Source: DATCJA01 sp963814955 (lineage in GTDB: Bacteria > Acidobacteriota > Vicinamibacteria > Vicinamibacterales > UBA2999). Taken from it: a stretch of 64,000 nt of DNA. A model generated the notes under the pieces. The model did no database searches. It was not told the DNA's origin and worked only from the letters and a program-made list of their open reading frames with translations. The position numbers were made by a program, and so were the translations under genes. The stretch is taken from positions 1 to 64,000 of the forward strand of contig CAWFEX010000014.1 of assembly GCA_963814955.1 (NCBI GenBank). Direction: 5' to 3'. Shown piece after piece: positions 9,223 through 17,348 of this stretch; within the stretch, counting starts at the first letter, position 1; every line of letters begins with the position of its first letter.

Positions 9223-9315
9223 GTGCCGTTTCCTTTTGACCCATCGCCCTCGACGCTCTGGACGCTTCACCGCGACGGCACCCCGGCATCAGGTCCGATG
9301 TCATCGTATCAGTGA
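9223..9315 (+). pseudogene. Truncated copy of the small gene at 2394-2648
   Basis: The first 19 codons after the GTG read 'PFPFDPSPSTLWTLHRDG', the same as the gene at 2394. About 51 of the first 58 bases match, and all but the start-codon difference fall in third codon positions. After the Gly the reading diverges ('TPASGPMSSYQ') and stops. This is a paralogous remnant, or the product of recombination between the two copies, which lie in direct orientation about 6.8 kb apart. Confidence 0.6.
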
Positions 9316-9483
9316 GTTACCAATTACTTAGCGGGAACCTCGAAACGGGTCTCGAAAGGCGCGCATTCGCCCACGCCTTTTGACACGTCACGCGTCCGAG
9401 GGGTGGTTTGCCCACTCATCTCACATCTACCCGTGTCGTGTCGCTGAAGTCGACATAGAATCTCGTCGACGTGAGGTGACGCG

Positions 9484-9757
9484 ATGGCTGTGGTACAGGT
9501 GCATATCGATGCGAGTGGAAGGGTCGTCGAGCAAGAAGTCCACGGGAACAAGAACCCCCCCGATGTAATCGTGTGGTTAACGGAGCGCGGCAACCAGCAC
9601 ACGATTGTTTTTGTGAAGGGCAGCCCGTTCGCTGAGACCGTGTTCCAGGTGCCCGGCGGCAGAGCGATACGCGGTGATGCCGACTCTCGTGCCTACAAGT
9701 ACCGATGTGTATACCGAAGGCGCGAGAACGGATGATCCCGATGTCATCGTCGATTGA
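9484..9757 (+). CDS. Small beta-rich protein, apparent frameshift near end
   Basis: The product of about 90 residues begins 'MAVVQVHIDASGRVVE' and contains 'PPDVIVWLTERGNQHTIVFV' and 'VFQVPGGRAIRG'. This pattern of short strands, with a His in the middle, is reminiscent of cupredoxin-like folds, but the usual Cys/Met copper ligands are not evident. As written the frame closes at 9735. Moving one base near 9704-9710 gives a more natural end, 'VYTEGARTDDPDVIVD', with a stop at 9757. I infer a single-base indel. Function unknown. Confidence 0.5.
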
Positions 9758-9983
9758 CAGGCGACGATAATCACGTCTCGGTCGGGCCGCTTAACGGTCA
9801 GGCGACCAACCGACGACTCATTGAGCGCGACCGCGAGCGATAAGCCAGACGTCGTCTCGCGCCGTCGCGCAAGCGCTGAAGGCGGTGGGTTCTGCAGACT
9901 ACAATGAGCGGTCGCAAAGCTCAACCCGACGAGGCGGTGAAACGTTACGCGCGTGTCACGCGCCCGCACCCAGGAGGACAGCA

Positions 9984-10472
9984 ATGAACAATCAGACGTT
10001 TTTTCATCAGACCATGTCGCAGGAGTTCGAACGGTTTCACAACGTCCTTGCCGCCCTGCCCGGTGAGAACCTCGCTTTCAAGCACGAACCCCGATCACGC
10101 TCGGCGCGCGAGCTCGTCGGCCACATCATCGGGCACGTCGACGACATGATCGAGCTGATCGACGCCGGCGTCATTCATCATCGGATGGAGGTGCCGTTCG
10201 CCAACCACGAGGCCGCGGTGAAAGCGTTCGACACCAGCTACCAGACACTATTGACGAAGCTCGAGCGGGTCAGCGACGAGAACTGGGCGACGATCGGCGA
10301 CTTCCGGGTTGGCGATCGATCGATCTACCAGGCACCCGTGCAGGCGCTGGCATGGATGCTGTTGCTGGACGCTGTGCACCACCGCGGACAATTGAGCACC
10401 TGCATTCGGCCGATGGGCGGCAAGGTGCCCGCCATCTACGGGCCGTCTGCCGACTCGGTGGTCGCCAGTTGA
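9984..10472 (+). CDS. DinB family protein
   Basis: This is a 162-residue protein of the DinB/YfiT four-helix-bundle superfamily, usually metal-dependent thiol transferases or damage-induced proteins of unclear substrate. Metal-binding histidines are seen in 'ELVGHIIGHVDD' and in 'LLLDAVHHRGQLS', the two signature places. The ATG at 9984 follows AGGAGG at a good distance and is preferred to upstream in-frame starts. It is followed 32 bp later by the metallo-hydrolase gene on the same strand, so the two may be co-transcribed. Confidence 0.88.
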   Translation: MNNQTFFHQTMSQEFERFHNVLAALPGENLAFKHEPRSRSARELVGHIIGHVDDMIELIDAGVIHHRMEVPFANHEAAVKAFDTSYQTLLTKLERVSDENWATIGDFRVGDRSIYQAPVQALAWMLLLDAVHHRGQLSTCIRPMGGKVPAIYGPSADSVVAS

Positions 10473-10504
10473 GAATCGCGCCACTCTGACGAAAGGAGTC
10501 CGCC

Positions 10505-11614
10505 ATGCGTGCACGCTGGATCCTGCCATTAGTCGTGGCCCTTGCCGCGGTGGCCGCAGCCGTCCCGACGGCACAAAGCCGCAACTCCAAGTCGCTCCAG
10601 ATCTACGTCGTCGACGTGGAGGGCGGCAACGCGACGCTGATCGTCTCGCCGACCGGTGAATCCCTGTTGATCGATGCAGGAAATCCCAGCGACGGACGCG
10701 ATGCGAGACGCATCGTGGCCGCAGCCTCCGACGCGGGCGTGAAACAGATCGATCATCTGATCACGACGCACTATCACGCCGATCACCTTGGCGGCCTGCC
10801 GGAATTGCTGCCGCTTCTCCCCATTCGTCATTTCATCGACCATGGTCCAAACATCGATCCGATGGGTTCGGGCGCGAAGTTCGAGTCGGTCTACAAGGAA
10901 ATGTACGCGAAGGCCAAACACACGGTGGCCAGACCGGGCGACAAAATCCCGATCGCAGGCATCGACGTTCGTGTCGTCACGTCCAACGGCGAAACGATCA
11001 AGACGCCGCTGCAGGGCGCCGGCACGCCGAATCCGTATTGCGCCACCTTCATGCCCGGTACGAATAACCTCGAGGACCCGATGTCCGTCGGCGTGCATCT
11101 CACGTTCGGAAGATTTCGCACCGTTCATCTGGGCGATCTCACCAAGAACAAAGAGTTCGAGCTGATGTGCCCGAGCAACAGGCTGGGAACTGTCGATGTG
11201 ATTCTCGGGGTGCATCATGGTCAGGCCACGTCGAATTCGGAGGTGATGGTGCATGCCCTCCGGCCGCGGGCGATCATCATGAACAACGGAACCCGCAAGG
11301 GCGGTGAGCCCGAAGTCATGAGAACGATTCACGCGTCTCCGGGACTCGAAGATTTGTGGCAGATGCACTTCTCGCTTCTGAGCGGCCAGGAGTACACGGT
11401 GCCCGGAATGTTCATTGCGAACATCGCAGACGCCGCGCCCTCAGAAATTCCTGTCGCACCGACACCCGCTCCGCAGCCGGGAACCGGGGCGGCTCCAGCG
11501 CCGGCGCACAATGGAGCTGCGCACTGGATCAAGCTGGTCGCCGAGCAGGATGGGTCGTACACGATCACGAACGCGCGAAACGGATTCAGCAAAACGTACA
11601 AGCCGGCCAATTGA
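10505..11614 (+). CDS. Secreted metallo-beta-lactamase-fold hydrolase
   Basis: This 369-residue protein has a signal peptide ('WILPLVVALAAVAAAVPTAQS') and so acts outside the cytoplasm. The fold signature is clear: 'IYVVDVEGGNATLI', 'LLIDAGNPSDGRD', then the zinc motif 'LITTHYHADHLGGL' with all three His and the Asp, and later 'HLGDLTKNKE' and 'VHHGQATSNS'. This version resembles the ComEC/Rec2-like branch of the superfamily, often phosphodiesterases or nucleases. A proline/alanine-rich linker ('APTPAPQPGTGAAPAPA') precedes a short C-terminal strand pair. AGGAG precedes the start. The substrate cannot be told from sequence. Confidence 0.85.
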   Translation: MRARWILPLVVALAAVAAAVPTAQSRNSKSLQIYVVDVEGGNATLIVSPTGESLLIDAGNPSDGRDARRIVAAASDAGVKQIDHLITTHYHADHLGGLPELLPLLPIRHFIDHGPNIDPMGSGAKFESVYKEMYAKAKHTVARPGDKIPIAGIDVRVVTSNGETIKTPLQGAGTPNPYCATFMPGTNNLEDPMSVGVHLTFGRFRTVHLGDLTKNKEFELMCPSNRLGTVDVILGVHHGQATSNSEVMVHALRPRAIIMNNGTRKGGEPEVMRTIHASPGLEDLWQMHFSLLSGQEYTVPGMFIANIADAAPSEIPVAPTPAPQPGTGAAPAPAHNGAAHWIKLVAEQDGSYTITNARNGFSKTYKPAN

Positions 11615-11673
11615 AACCCATTTGACGCAGCGCGCACGCTCGAGCGTGGCGATCCCGCCGGTCCACGTGCCGT

Positions 11674-11695
11674 CGCGCAGGCTGAAGCCTGCGCG
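11674..11695. repeat. Intergenic palindrome, 10-bp arms
   Basis: CGCGCAGGCT, two-base loop GA, then AGCCTGCGCG, followed by CTAC. It is one of a dispersed family in this window with two-base loops. Confidence 0.7.
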
Positions 11696-11733
11696 CTACA
11701 ACCCACACCCTGGCCGTTGCCGTGTACCGGTAA

Positions 11734-11755
11734 CGCGCACGCTTCAGCGTGCGCG
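11734..11755. repeat. Intergenic palindrome, 10-bp arms
   Basis: CGCGCACGCT, loop TC, AGCGTGCGCG. It has the same architecture as the repeat 40 bp upstream but a different stem sequence. Confidence 0.7.
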
Positions 11756-11883
11756 GATCACATGATCTGGGCTGATTCGCCCGGTTTCCGGTTGCCACGC
11801 TCCCTGGGCTACCATTGAGGTCCAAGTATCTCAAGCAGAGTCAACGCTGACGGCAGCGCCGGCGTATAGACGCGTAGCGGGTA

Positions 11884-11923
11884 GGGTCTGCCCACTTTCC
11901 CTCCCGGTAGGAAAAAACCACTG
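11884..11923 (+). promoter_or_regulatory. Shared leader of the DUF5916 pair
   Basis: The sequence CGGTAGGAA precedes the ATG of both tandem genes (here about 11907-11915, and about 14381-14389 before the second). Further upstream both carry TGGGCTACCATTGA. AGGAA could act as the ribosome-binding site. The conserved upstream block suggests the duplication included the promoter. Confidence 0.45.
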
Positions 11924-14236
11924 ATGAGCATCGTTCGCCCGGGGGGCCTGCGGCTCCCCTTGTTAGTCGCCCTCGTGTGCGCCTGCGCTTCAACGGCCGG
12001 CGCTCAACAGTCCGCCCCACCCAGCGCTGCGGCAAATCAACAGAACGTACAGGCCAACCAGGGTAACCAGGGCGCAGATAGCAACGGCCGCCGCCGAATG
12101 GCGGCCTTCCGAATGAACGATGGTGAGTCCGTCGTGCTCGACGGCGTGCTCGATGAACCGATATGGTCCCGGGCAGTTCCCGCCGCCGACTTCATCCAGC
12201 AGGACCCGCAGAACGGCCGCCCTACGACTGAACCGACGGAAGTGCGTATTGCCTACAACGACGAGTTCCTTTACATCGGCGTCACGTGCTACGACTCCGA
12301 GCCGGAAAAGTGGCTGGGCTACCAGAGGCGACGAGACGAGGGACTTGGATCGGACGATCGGTTCATGTGGGTCATCGACACGTTCCTCGACGGCCGCACG
12401 GGTTACTTTTTTGAAATGAACCCGTCGGGCCTCATGGCCGACGCACTCCTCGGCGTGAACGGACAGAACCGTGAGTGGGACGGCATCTGGAACGCGCGCC
12501 ATCGCCGCAGCGAAATCGGCTGGACGCTCGAGATCATCATCCCCTTCCGGACGCTCAACTTCGATCCGAACAGCGACACGTGGGGTGTCAACTTTCAGCG
12601 CACCGTCAAGAGGAAGAACGAAGAAAGCGTCTGGATGGGATGGGCCCGCAACCAGGGGTTGCGCCGCATGAGCAACACCGGTCTGGTAAGCGGCATCCGC
12701 GACGTGACGCAGGGCCATGGGCTCGACATCAAGCCGTACGGCGTGTTCACGTCACAGGCTTCCCCCGGACGAGGAAGCCCGGCGACGGTCGGAAATTCGA
12801 GTGCAGGCGTCGATCTCTTCTACAACCTCACGCCGCAGCTCCGCGCGAACTTCACTGTCAACACCGATTTTGCTCAAACGGAGGTCGATCAGCGTCAGGT
12901 CAACCTCACGCGCTATTCGCTCTTTTTCCCGGAGCAACGCGATTTCTTCCTCGACGGCGCCATCTTCTTCGACTTCGCCAGCCCGGCCGACAGCACCAAC
13001 AACTACAACAACCAGAGCACGTTCGACAACGAGCGCGTCCTGCCGTTCTTCAGCCGGCGCATCGGCCTGAGCGCCAACAGCGAGCCACAGAAGATCGACT
13101 ACGGCACGAAGATCACCGGCCAGCTTGGCGGTCAGGACGTCGGCATCATGCACGTGCGGACGGGCGAGGACAGCGATACCGCAGCAATCGGAGAGGACTT
13201 TACCGTGATGCGCCTCAAGCGCCGGGTGCTGCAGCAGTCCTACTTCGGCGCCATGTACACGCGGCGCGATCCGCGCATCGCCGGCACGGGCACGTCCCAC
13301 ACGGCAGGCGTGGATGCACGGCTCGCCACGTCATCCTTCATGGGTGACCAGAACCTGCAACTCGACGGCTGGTTTCTGAATTCCAGCCGACCCGGCGTGT
13401 CGCGCGGCAATTCCGCGTTTGGCGCCTCGCTCAGCTATCCGAACGACCTCTGGAACGGTCGTATCGACACGGTTGAAGTGCAGGAGAACTTCGACCCGGC
13501 AGTTGGCTTCGTGACCCGGAACGGCTACCGGCGCTACACCGAGTTTGTCGAATTCGGCCCGCGCCCGCGCGACCACCGCTACATCCGCCAGTTCACCTTC
13601 GGCGGCGCGGCGACCGTGCAGACCGATCTCCGAAACGACGTGCTGCAGCGCGCGTTCGATCTCACGCTCCTCCAGGTGAACCTCCACTCGCAGGACAATT
13701 TCGGGTTCTATGCGTCGAACCGCCACGAACATCTCGATGAGCCGTTCGAGATTTCCGACAACGTTACGCTCCCCCAAGGCGCGTCGTACACGTTCAACCG
13801 GTTCCGTTTCTGGGGACAGACGGCCAATCGGCGCATGCTGTCGATCAACGGCCGCTACGAGGTAGGCGACTTCTATTCCGGCACTCGAACAGAACGCCAG
13901 GCCAATCTCTCGATTCGCGTTCGGCCGGGCTTGTTCCTGTATCTCAACAGCCAATGGAACCGCATCAAGCTGGCCGAGGGAAGTTTCAGCACGAGTCTGT
14001 ACCGCTTCACCGGCGAGACACAGTTCTCACCGTTCATCGCTCTCGTCAACACCATCCAATACGACTCGCAGAGCGCCGTGGTCGGGTGGCAGTCCCGATT
14101 CCGCTGGATCCTCACGCCGGGCAACGACCTGTACCTCGTCTACACCCACAACTGGCTGGACGACCCGGTGCTGAACCGGTTTGCAACCCTCGACAAGCGC
14201 GCCGCATCCAAGATTCTCTACACCTACCGGTTCTAA
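11924..14236 (+). CDS. DUF5916 outer-membrane protein, copy 1
   Basis: This 770-residue exported protein has a signal peptide ending near 'CACASTAGAQQ'. An N-terminal carbohydrate-binding family 9-like domain (about residues 60-240) includes 'DGVLDEPIWSRAVPAADF', 'VRIAYNDEFLYIGVTCYDSEP' and 'WMGWARNQGLRR'. The rest is a long beta-rich DUF5916 part with alternating strands, ending 'ASKILYTYRF' with a C-terminal aromatic, as in outer-membrane beta-barrels. The family is known mainly from Bacteroidetes and Acidobacteriota and has no settled function; binding or transport of a polymer is a guess. It is followed 165 bp later by a close paralogue. Confidence 0.85.
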   Translation: MSIVRPGGLRLPLLVALVCACASTAGAQQSAPPSAAANQQNVQANQGNQGADSNGRRRMAAFRMNDGESVVLDGVLDEPIWSRAVPAADFIQQDPQNGRPTTEPTEVRIAYNDEFLYIGVTCYDSEPEKWLGYQRRRDEGLGSDDRFMWVIDTFLDGRTGYFFEMNPSGLMADALLGVNGQNREWDGIWNARHRRSEIGWTLEIIIPFRTLNFDPNSDTWGVNFQRTVKRKNEESVWMGWARNQGLRRMSNTGLVSGIRDVTQGHGLDIKPYGVFTSQASPGRGSPATVGNSSAGVDLFYNLTPQLRANFTVNTDFAQTEVDQRQVNLTRYSLFFPEQRDFFLDGAIFFDFASPADSTNNYNNQSTFDNERVLPFFSRRIGLSANSEPQKIDYGTKITGQLGGQDVGIMHVRTGEDSDTAAIGEDFTVMRLKRRVLQQSYFGAMYTRRDPRIAGTGTSHTAGVDARLATSSFMGDQNLQLDGWFLNSSRPGVSRGNSAFGASLSYPNDLWNGRIDTVEVQENFDPAVGFVTRNGYRRYTEFVEFGPRPRDHRYIRQFTFGGAATVQTDLRNDVLQRAFDLTLLQVNLHSQDNFGFYASNRHEHLDEPFEISDNVTLPQGASYTFNRFRFWGQTANRRMLSINGRYEVGDFYSGTRTERQANLSIRVRPGLFLYLNSQWNRIKLAEGSFSTSLYRFTGETQFSPFIALVNTIQYDSQSAVVGWQSRFRWILTPGNDLYLVYTHNWLDDPVLNRFATLDKRAASKILYTYRF

Positions 14237-14401
14237 CGCGGAACGCCGTTTCCGTCCCGCGCGCCTCTTGGGCTACCATTGACGCGGGATCCCTGCAGGG
14301 GCGCGCCGTGTGTCAAACGCGCGCGACAACGGCACATAACACGGCGCACCGGTCAGGGTCGGTCCCCCTTCCCTTCCCTTCCGGTAGGAACCAATTCATT
14401 C

Positions 14402-16711
14402 ATGAGCATCGTCGGTCCGGGGGGTCTGCGACTCCCTTTGAAAGTCGCCCTGCTGTGCGTTTGCGCGTCAACCGCTGCGGCCCAGCAGACGGCTCCAGCC
14501 TCTCAACCGTCGGCCAGCCAGCAGAATGCCCAGGGCATTCAGGGGGCCGATAACGGCGGCCGCCGCAGGATGACCGCCCTTCGGCTGAATGACGACGAGT
14601 CGATGACGCTCGATGGGCAGCTCGACGAGCCTTTCTGGTCGAGAGTCATCCCCGCGAAAGACTTCATTCAACGCGACCCTCTGAACGGAGAGCCCGCAAC
14701 CGAGCCGACAGAAGTCCGCATCGCCTACGACAGCGAGTCGCTGTACCTCGGCGTCACCTGTTACGACTCCGAGCCGGAGAAGTGGCTTGGATATCAGCGA
14801 CGCAGGGATGAGGGACTCAATTCCGACGACGGCTTCGCATGGACCATCGACACGTTTCTCGACGGGCGCACCGGGTACTACTTCGAAATGAACCCTTCCG
14901 GGCTCATGGCCGACTCGTTCATGGGGATCAACGCCGACAATCGCGAATGGGACGGCATCTGGAACGCGCGTGCACTGCGCAGCGAGATCGGCTGGACGCT
15001 CGAGATTGAGATCCCGTTTCGCACGCTGAGCTTCAACCCGAACAGCGATACCTGGGGCATCAACTTCCAGCGCACCGTGCGGCGCAAGAACGAAGAAAGC
15101 CTGTGGATGGGTTGGATCCGCAACCAGGGCGTGCGACGGATGAGCAATGCCGGCCTGGTGACCGGCATCCATGATGTGAGCCAGGGACACGGCCTCGACA
15201 TCAAGCCCTACGGTCTCGTCACGTCGGAAGCCTCGCCCGGACGCGGCAACGCGGGAATGGACGGCAACGCGACTGGCGGCATCGATCTCTTCTACAGTCC
15301 GACGCCACAACTGCGAACGGTCTTTACCGTCAATACCGATTTCGCCCAAACGGAAGTCGATCAGCGGCAGGTCAATCTCACCCGCTTCTCACTCTTCTTC
15401 CCGGAACGGCGCGACTTCTTCCTCGACGGTGCGACGTTTCTGGATTTCGGCAGCGACATCCAGCGCCGCGGCGCCGGTGGCTTTTACTTCGGCGACAACA
15501 ACGCCGGCGACGACCAGGTGATCCCGTTCTTCAGCCGGCGCATCGGCTTGAGCGCGGATGCGACACCGCAGAAGATCGATTTCGGCACCAAGGTCACCGG
15601 GCAGATGGGAGCGCAGGACGTTGGCCTCTTGCACGTGCGGACGGGTGAGGACAACGGGTTTACGAGCGAAGACTTCACGGTGGCGCGAGTCAAGCGCCGC
15701 ATCATGGCGCAGTCCTATATCGGTGCGCTGTATACACGTCGCGATCCACATGAGGGGAACGGACAAGCGCGGCATACAGCCGGCATCGATTTTTCGCTCG
15801 CGACAACGAGGTTCAGGGGCTCGCAGAATCTCGAGCTCATTGGATGGTTCCTTCACGCCACGCAACCCACCGCCACCCGCGGCAACTCGGCGTTCGGCGC
15901 AGTGCTCGATTATCCGAACGACCGCTGGGTCGCCAAGTTCGAAACCACTGAAGTGCAGGAGCACTTCGATCCTGGCGTCGGCTTCGTGCGTCGCCTGAAC
16001 TACCGGCGCTATGCGCCGCAGATCGGGTTTCAGCCGCGTCCCGCCAACAGCCGCATCGTGCGGCAATTCCGGTTCGGCGTCACTGTCGACACGATGACCG
16101 ATCTGCACGACCAGTTGCTTACACGCGACATCAATCTGTCACTGTTCGGCTTCAACACGCATCAGCAGGACAATCTCTTCATCAGTCTCATCCGACGCCG
16201 CGAGCGCCTCGACGAACCGTTTCAAATCAGCCAGAGCATCACGCTGCCGACCGGCGCGACGTACGACACGACACGGTTTCGCGTGCAGGCGCAGTCGGCC
16301 AACCGCCGCAAGGTTTCGGTCAACGGGCGCATCGAGGTTGGCGATTTCTATTCCGGCACACGCACCGAGCGGCAGCTCAACCTGTCGCTGCGTCTGCGTC
16401 CCGGGTTTTTCCTCTACCTGAACGGACAGTGGAACAACATCAAACTGGCCGAGGGAAACATCAACACGCGTCTGTATCGCGTCATCGGCGAAACGCAATT
16501 CACGCCCTTCATCGCGCTCGTCAACAACATTCAGTACGACTCGCAGAGCGCGGTGCTCGGCTGGCAGTCACGCTTCCGGTGGATCCTGACGCCTGGCAAC
16601 GATCTATACGTCGTCTACACGCACAACTGGCTGGATGATCCACTGCTCAACCGGTTTGCGACGCTCGACAAACGGGCGGCATCGAAGGTTCTTTACACCT
16701 ACCGGTTCTAG
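14402..16711 (+). CDS. DUF5916 outer-membrane protein, copy 2
   Basis: This 769-residue paralogue of the preceding gene matches it along the whole length, including the signal region ('MSIVGPGGLRLPL'), the CBM9-like 'VRIAYDSESLYLGVTCYD', 'FRTLSFNPNSDTW' and the identical ending 'DKRAAS-LYTYRF'. The start at 14402 is chosen because it aligns with the first copy; an in-frame ATG at 14279 would only add low-quality sequence. Differences concentrate in loop-like segments such as the insert 'DIQRRGAGGFYFGDN', fitting diversified surface loops on a barrel. It is probably co-regulated with copy 1 through its own similar leader. Confidence 0.87.
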   Translation: MSIVGPGGLRLPLKVALLCVCASTAAAQQTAPASQPSASQQNAQGIQGADNGGRRRMTALRLNDDESMTLDGQLDEPFWSRVIPAKDFIQRDPLNGEPATEPTEVRIAYDSESLYLGVTCYDSEPEKWLGYQRRRDEGLNSDDGFAWTIDTFLDGRTGYYFEMNPSGLMADSFMGINADNREWDGIWNARALRSEIGWTLEIEIPFRTLSFNPNSDTWGINFQRTVRRKNEESLWMGWIRNQGVRRMSNAGLVTGIHDVSQGHGLDIKPYGLVTSEASPGRGNAGMDGNATGGIDLFYSPTPQLRTVFTVNTDFAQTEVDQRQVNLTRFSLFFPERRDFFLDGATFLDFGSDIQRRGAGGFYFGDNNAGDDQVIPFFSRRIGLSADATPQKIDFGTKVTGQMGAQDVGLLHVRTGEDNGFTSEDFTVARVKRRIMAQSYIGALYTRRDPHEGNGQARHTAGIDFSLATTRFRGSQNLELIGWFLHATQPTATRGNSAFGAVLDYPNDRWVAKFETTEVQEHFDPGVGFVRRLNYRRYAPQIGFQPRPANSRIVRQFRFGVTVDTMTDLHDQLLTRDINLSLFGFNTHQQDNLFISLIRRRERLDEPFQISQSITLPTGATYDTTRFRVQAQSANRRKVSVNGRIEVGDFYSGTRTERQLNLSLRLRPGFFLYLNGQWNNIKLAEGNINTRLYRVIGETQFTPFIALVNNIQYDSQSAVLGWQSRFRWILTPGNDLYVVYTHNWLDDPLLNRFATLDKRAASKVLYTYRF

Positions 16712-16770
16712 CCCATTCTCCCACCCGTTTAGACACCGTCCGCAGCCGGAAAACGATACACGCGCGACGT

Positions 16771-16825
16771 CCTACCGGCCTAACGCCGGACACTACGTCT
16801 GAGATCTGGTCCGGCTGAAGCCGGA
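16771..16825. repeat. Two palindromes with GGACACTACGTCTG tails
   Basis: TCCGGCT, loop GA, AGCCGGA (16810-16825), with a related CCGG-rich imperfect palindrome just before. Both are followed by CACTACGTCTG. They lie between convergent genes and belong to the dispersed palindrome family. Confidence 0.6.
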
Positions 16826-16841
16826 CACTACGTCTGCAGGA

Positions 16842-17201
16842 TCAATGGATTGAAGGCGGCGGTGTGCGTTGCGTGGACATTACGCGTGCAATCGCGGCGC
16901 TGAGCTCACTCTCGGGGACGTCGAAGGGACCAGCCACGACCGCGCCGAGCGTCAGCTCCAGCGCGATGACTACTCCGCCCCCTTCGAACGGGCTGACAAT
17001 CCAACTGAATCCGCGAAGCGCAATTGGGCGACCCGCCTCCACGCCGGGGTCTCTGGCGCGATCGAGCGCCCTCAGCATTTCCTCGAGGACCGCCACGACA
17101 TCAGTGTCAGTCCACGCCCGGGGCTCGCGGGAGACCGGCGCAATCGTTTGCGTGGTGGCGTGATTGTCGCCACGCAGCCAGATCTCTACGGGAAATGTCA
17201 T
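16842..17201 (-). CDS. Hypothetical protein
   Basis: This is a protein of about 119 residues with 'DTDVVAVLEEMLRALDRARD' (helix), then strands 'RGFSWIVSPFEGGGVVIALEL' and 'VVAGPFDVPESELSAAIARV'. The amphipathic pattern and codon use favour this strand over the overlapping plus-strand readings. There is no signal or named domain. It may be a small alpha/beta cytoplasmic protein. It converges on the DUF5916 pair. Confidence 0.55.
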   Translation of the reverse strand: MTFPVEIWLRGDNHATTQTIAPVSREPRAWTDTDVVAVLEEMLRALDRARDPGVEAGRPIALRGFSWIVSPFEGGGVVIALELTLGAVVAGPFDVPESELSAAIARVMSTQRTPPPSIH

Positions 17202-17234
17202 CACTGATAGCGTAATTCACAATTCGACGTGCAA

Positions 17235-17304
17235 AACCAGCCAAGGACTCCGCCCCTGATATCCCTTCGGTCTTCACGGCGACGGTGAAAGCCCTTGGCT
17301 GGTT
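17235..17304. repeat. Long inverted repeat with internal GATATC, copy 1
   Basis: The arms AACCAGCCAAGG (17235-17246) and CCTTGGCTGGTT (17293-17304) enclose about 46 bp that includes GATATCCC. The same arms and a GGGATATCA core recur at 40479-40528 in the opposite orientation, so this is a dispersed element rather than a simple terminator. Confidence 0.6.
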
Positions 17305-17348
17305 GGCCAGTCTCTCTTTGGCGCGCTCTGCGCGCCTAGGACCGGATC

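Larger units (their letters stand above)
11615..11923. other. Intergenic region with palindromes and leader
   Basis: There is no gene here. It contains two perfect palindromes (11674-11695 and 11734-11755), a TGGGCTACCATTGA motif near 11804-11817 that recurs before the next DUF5916 gene, and a purine-rich leader. Confidence 0.6.
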
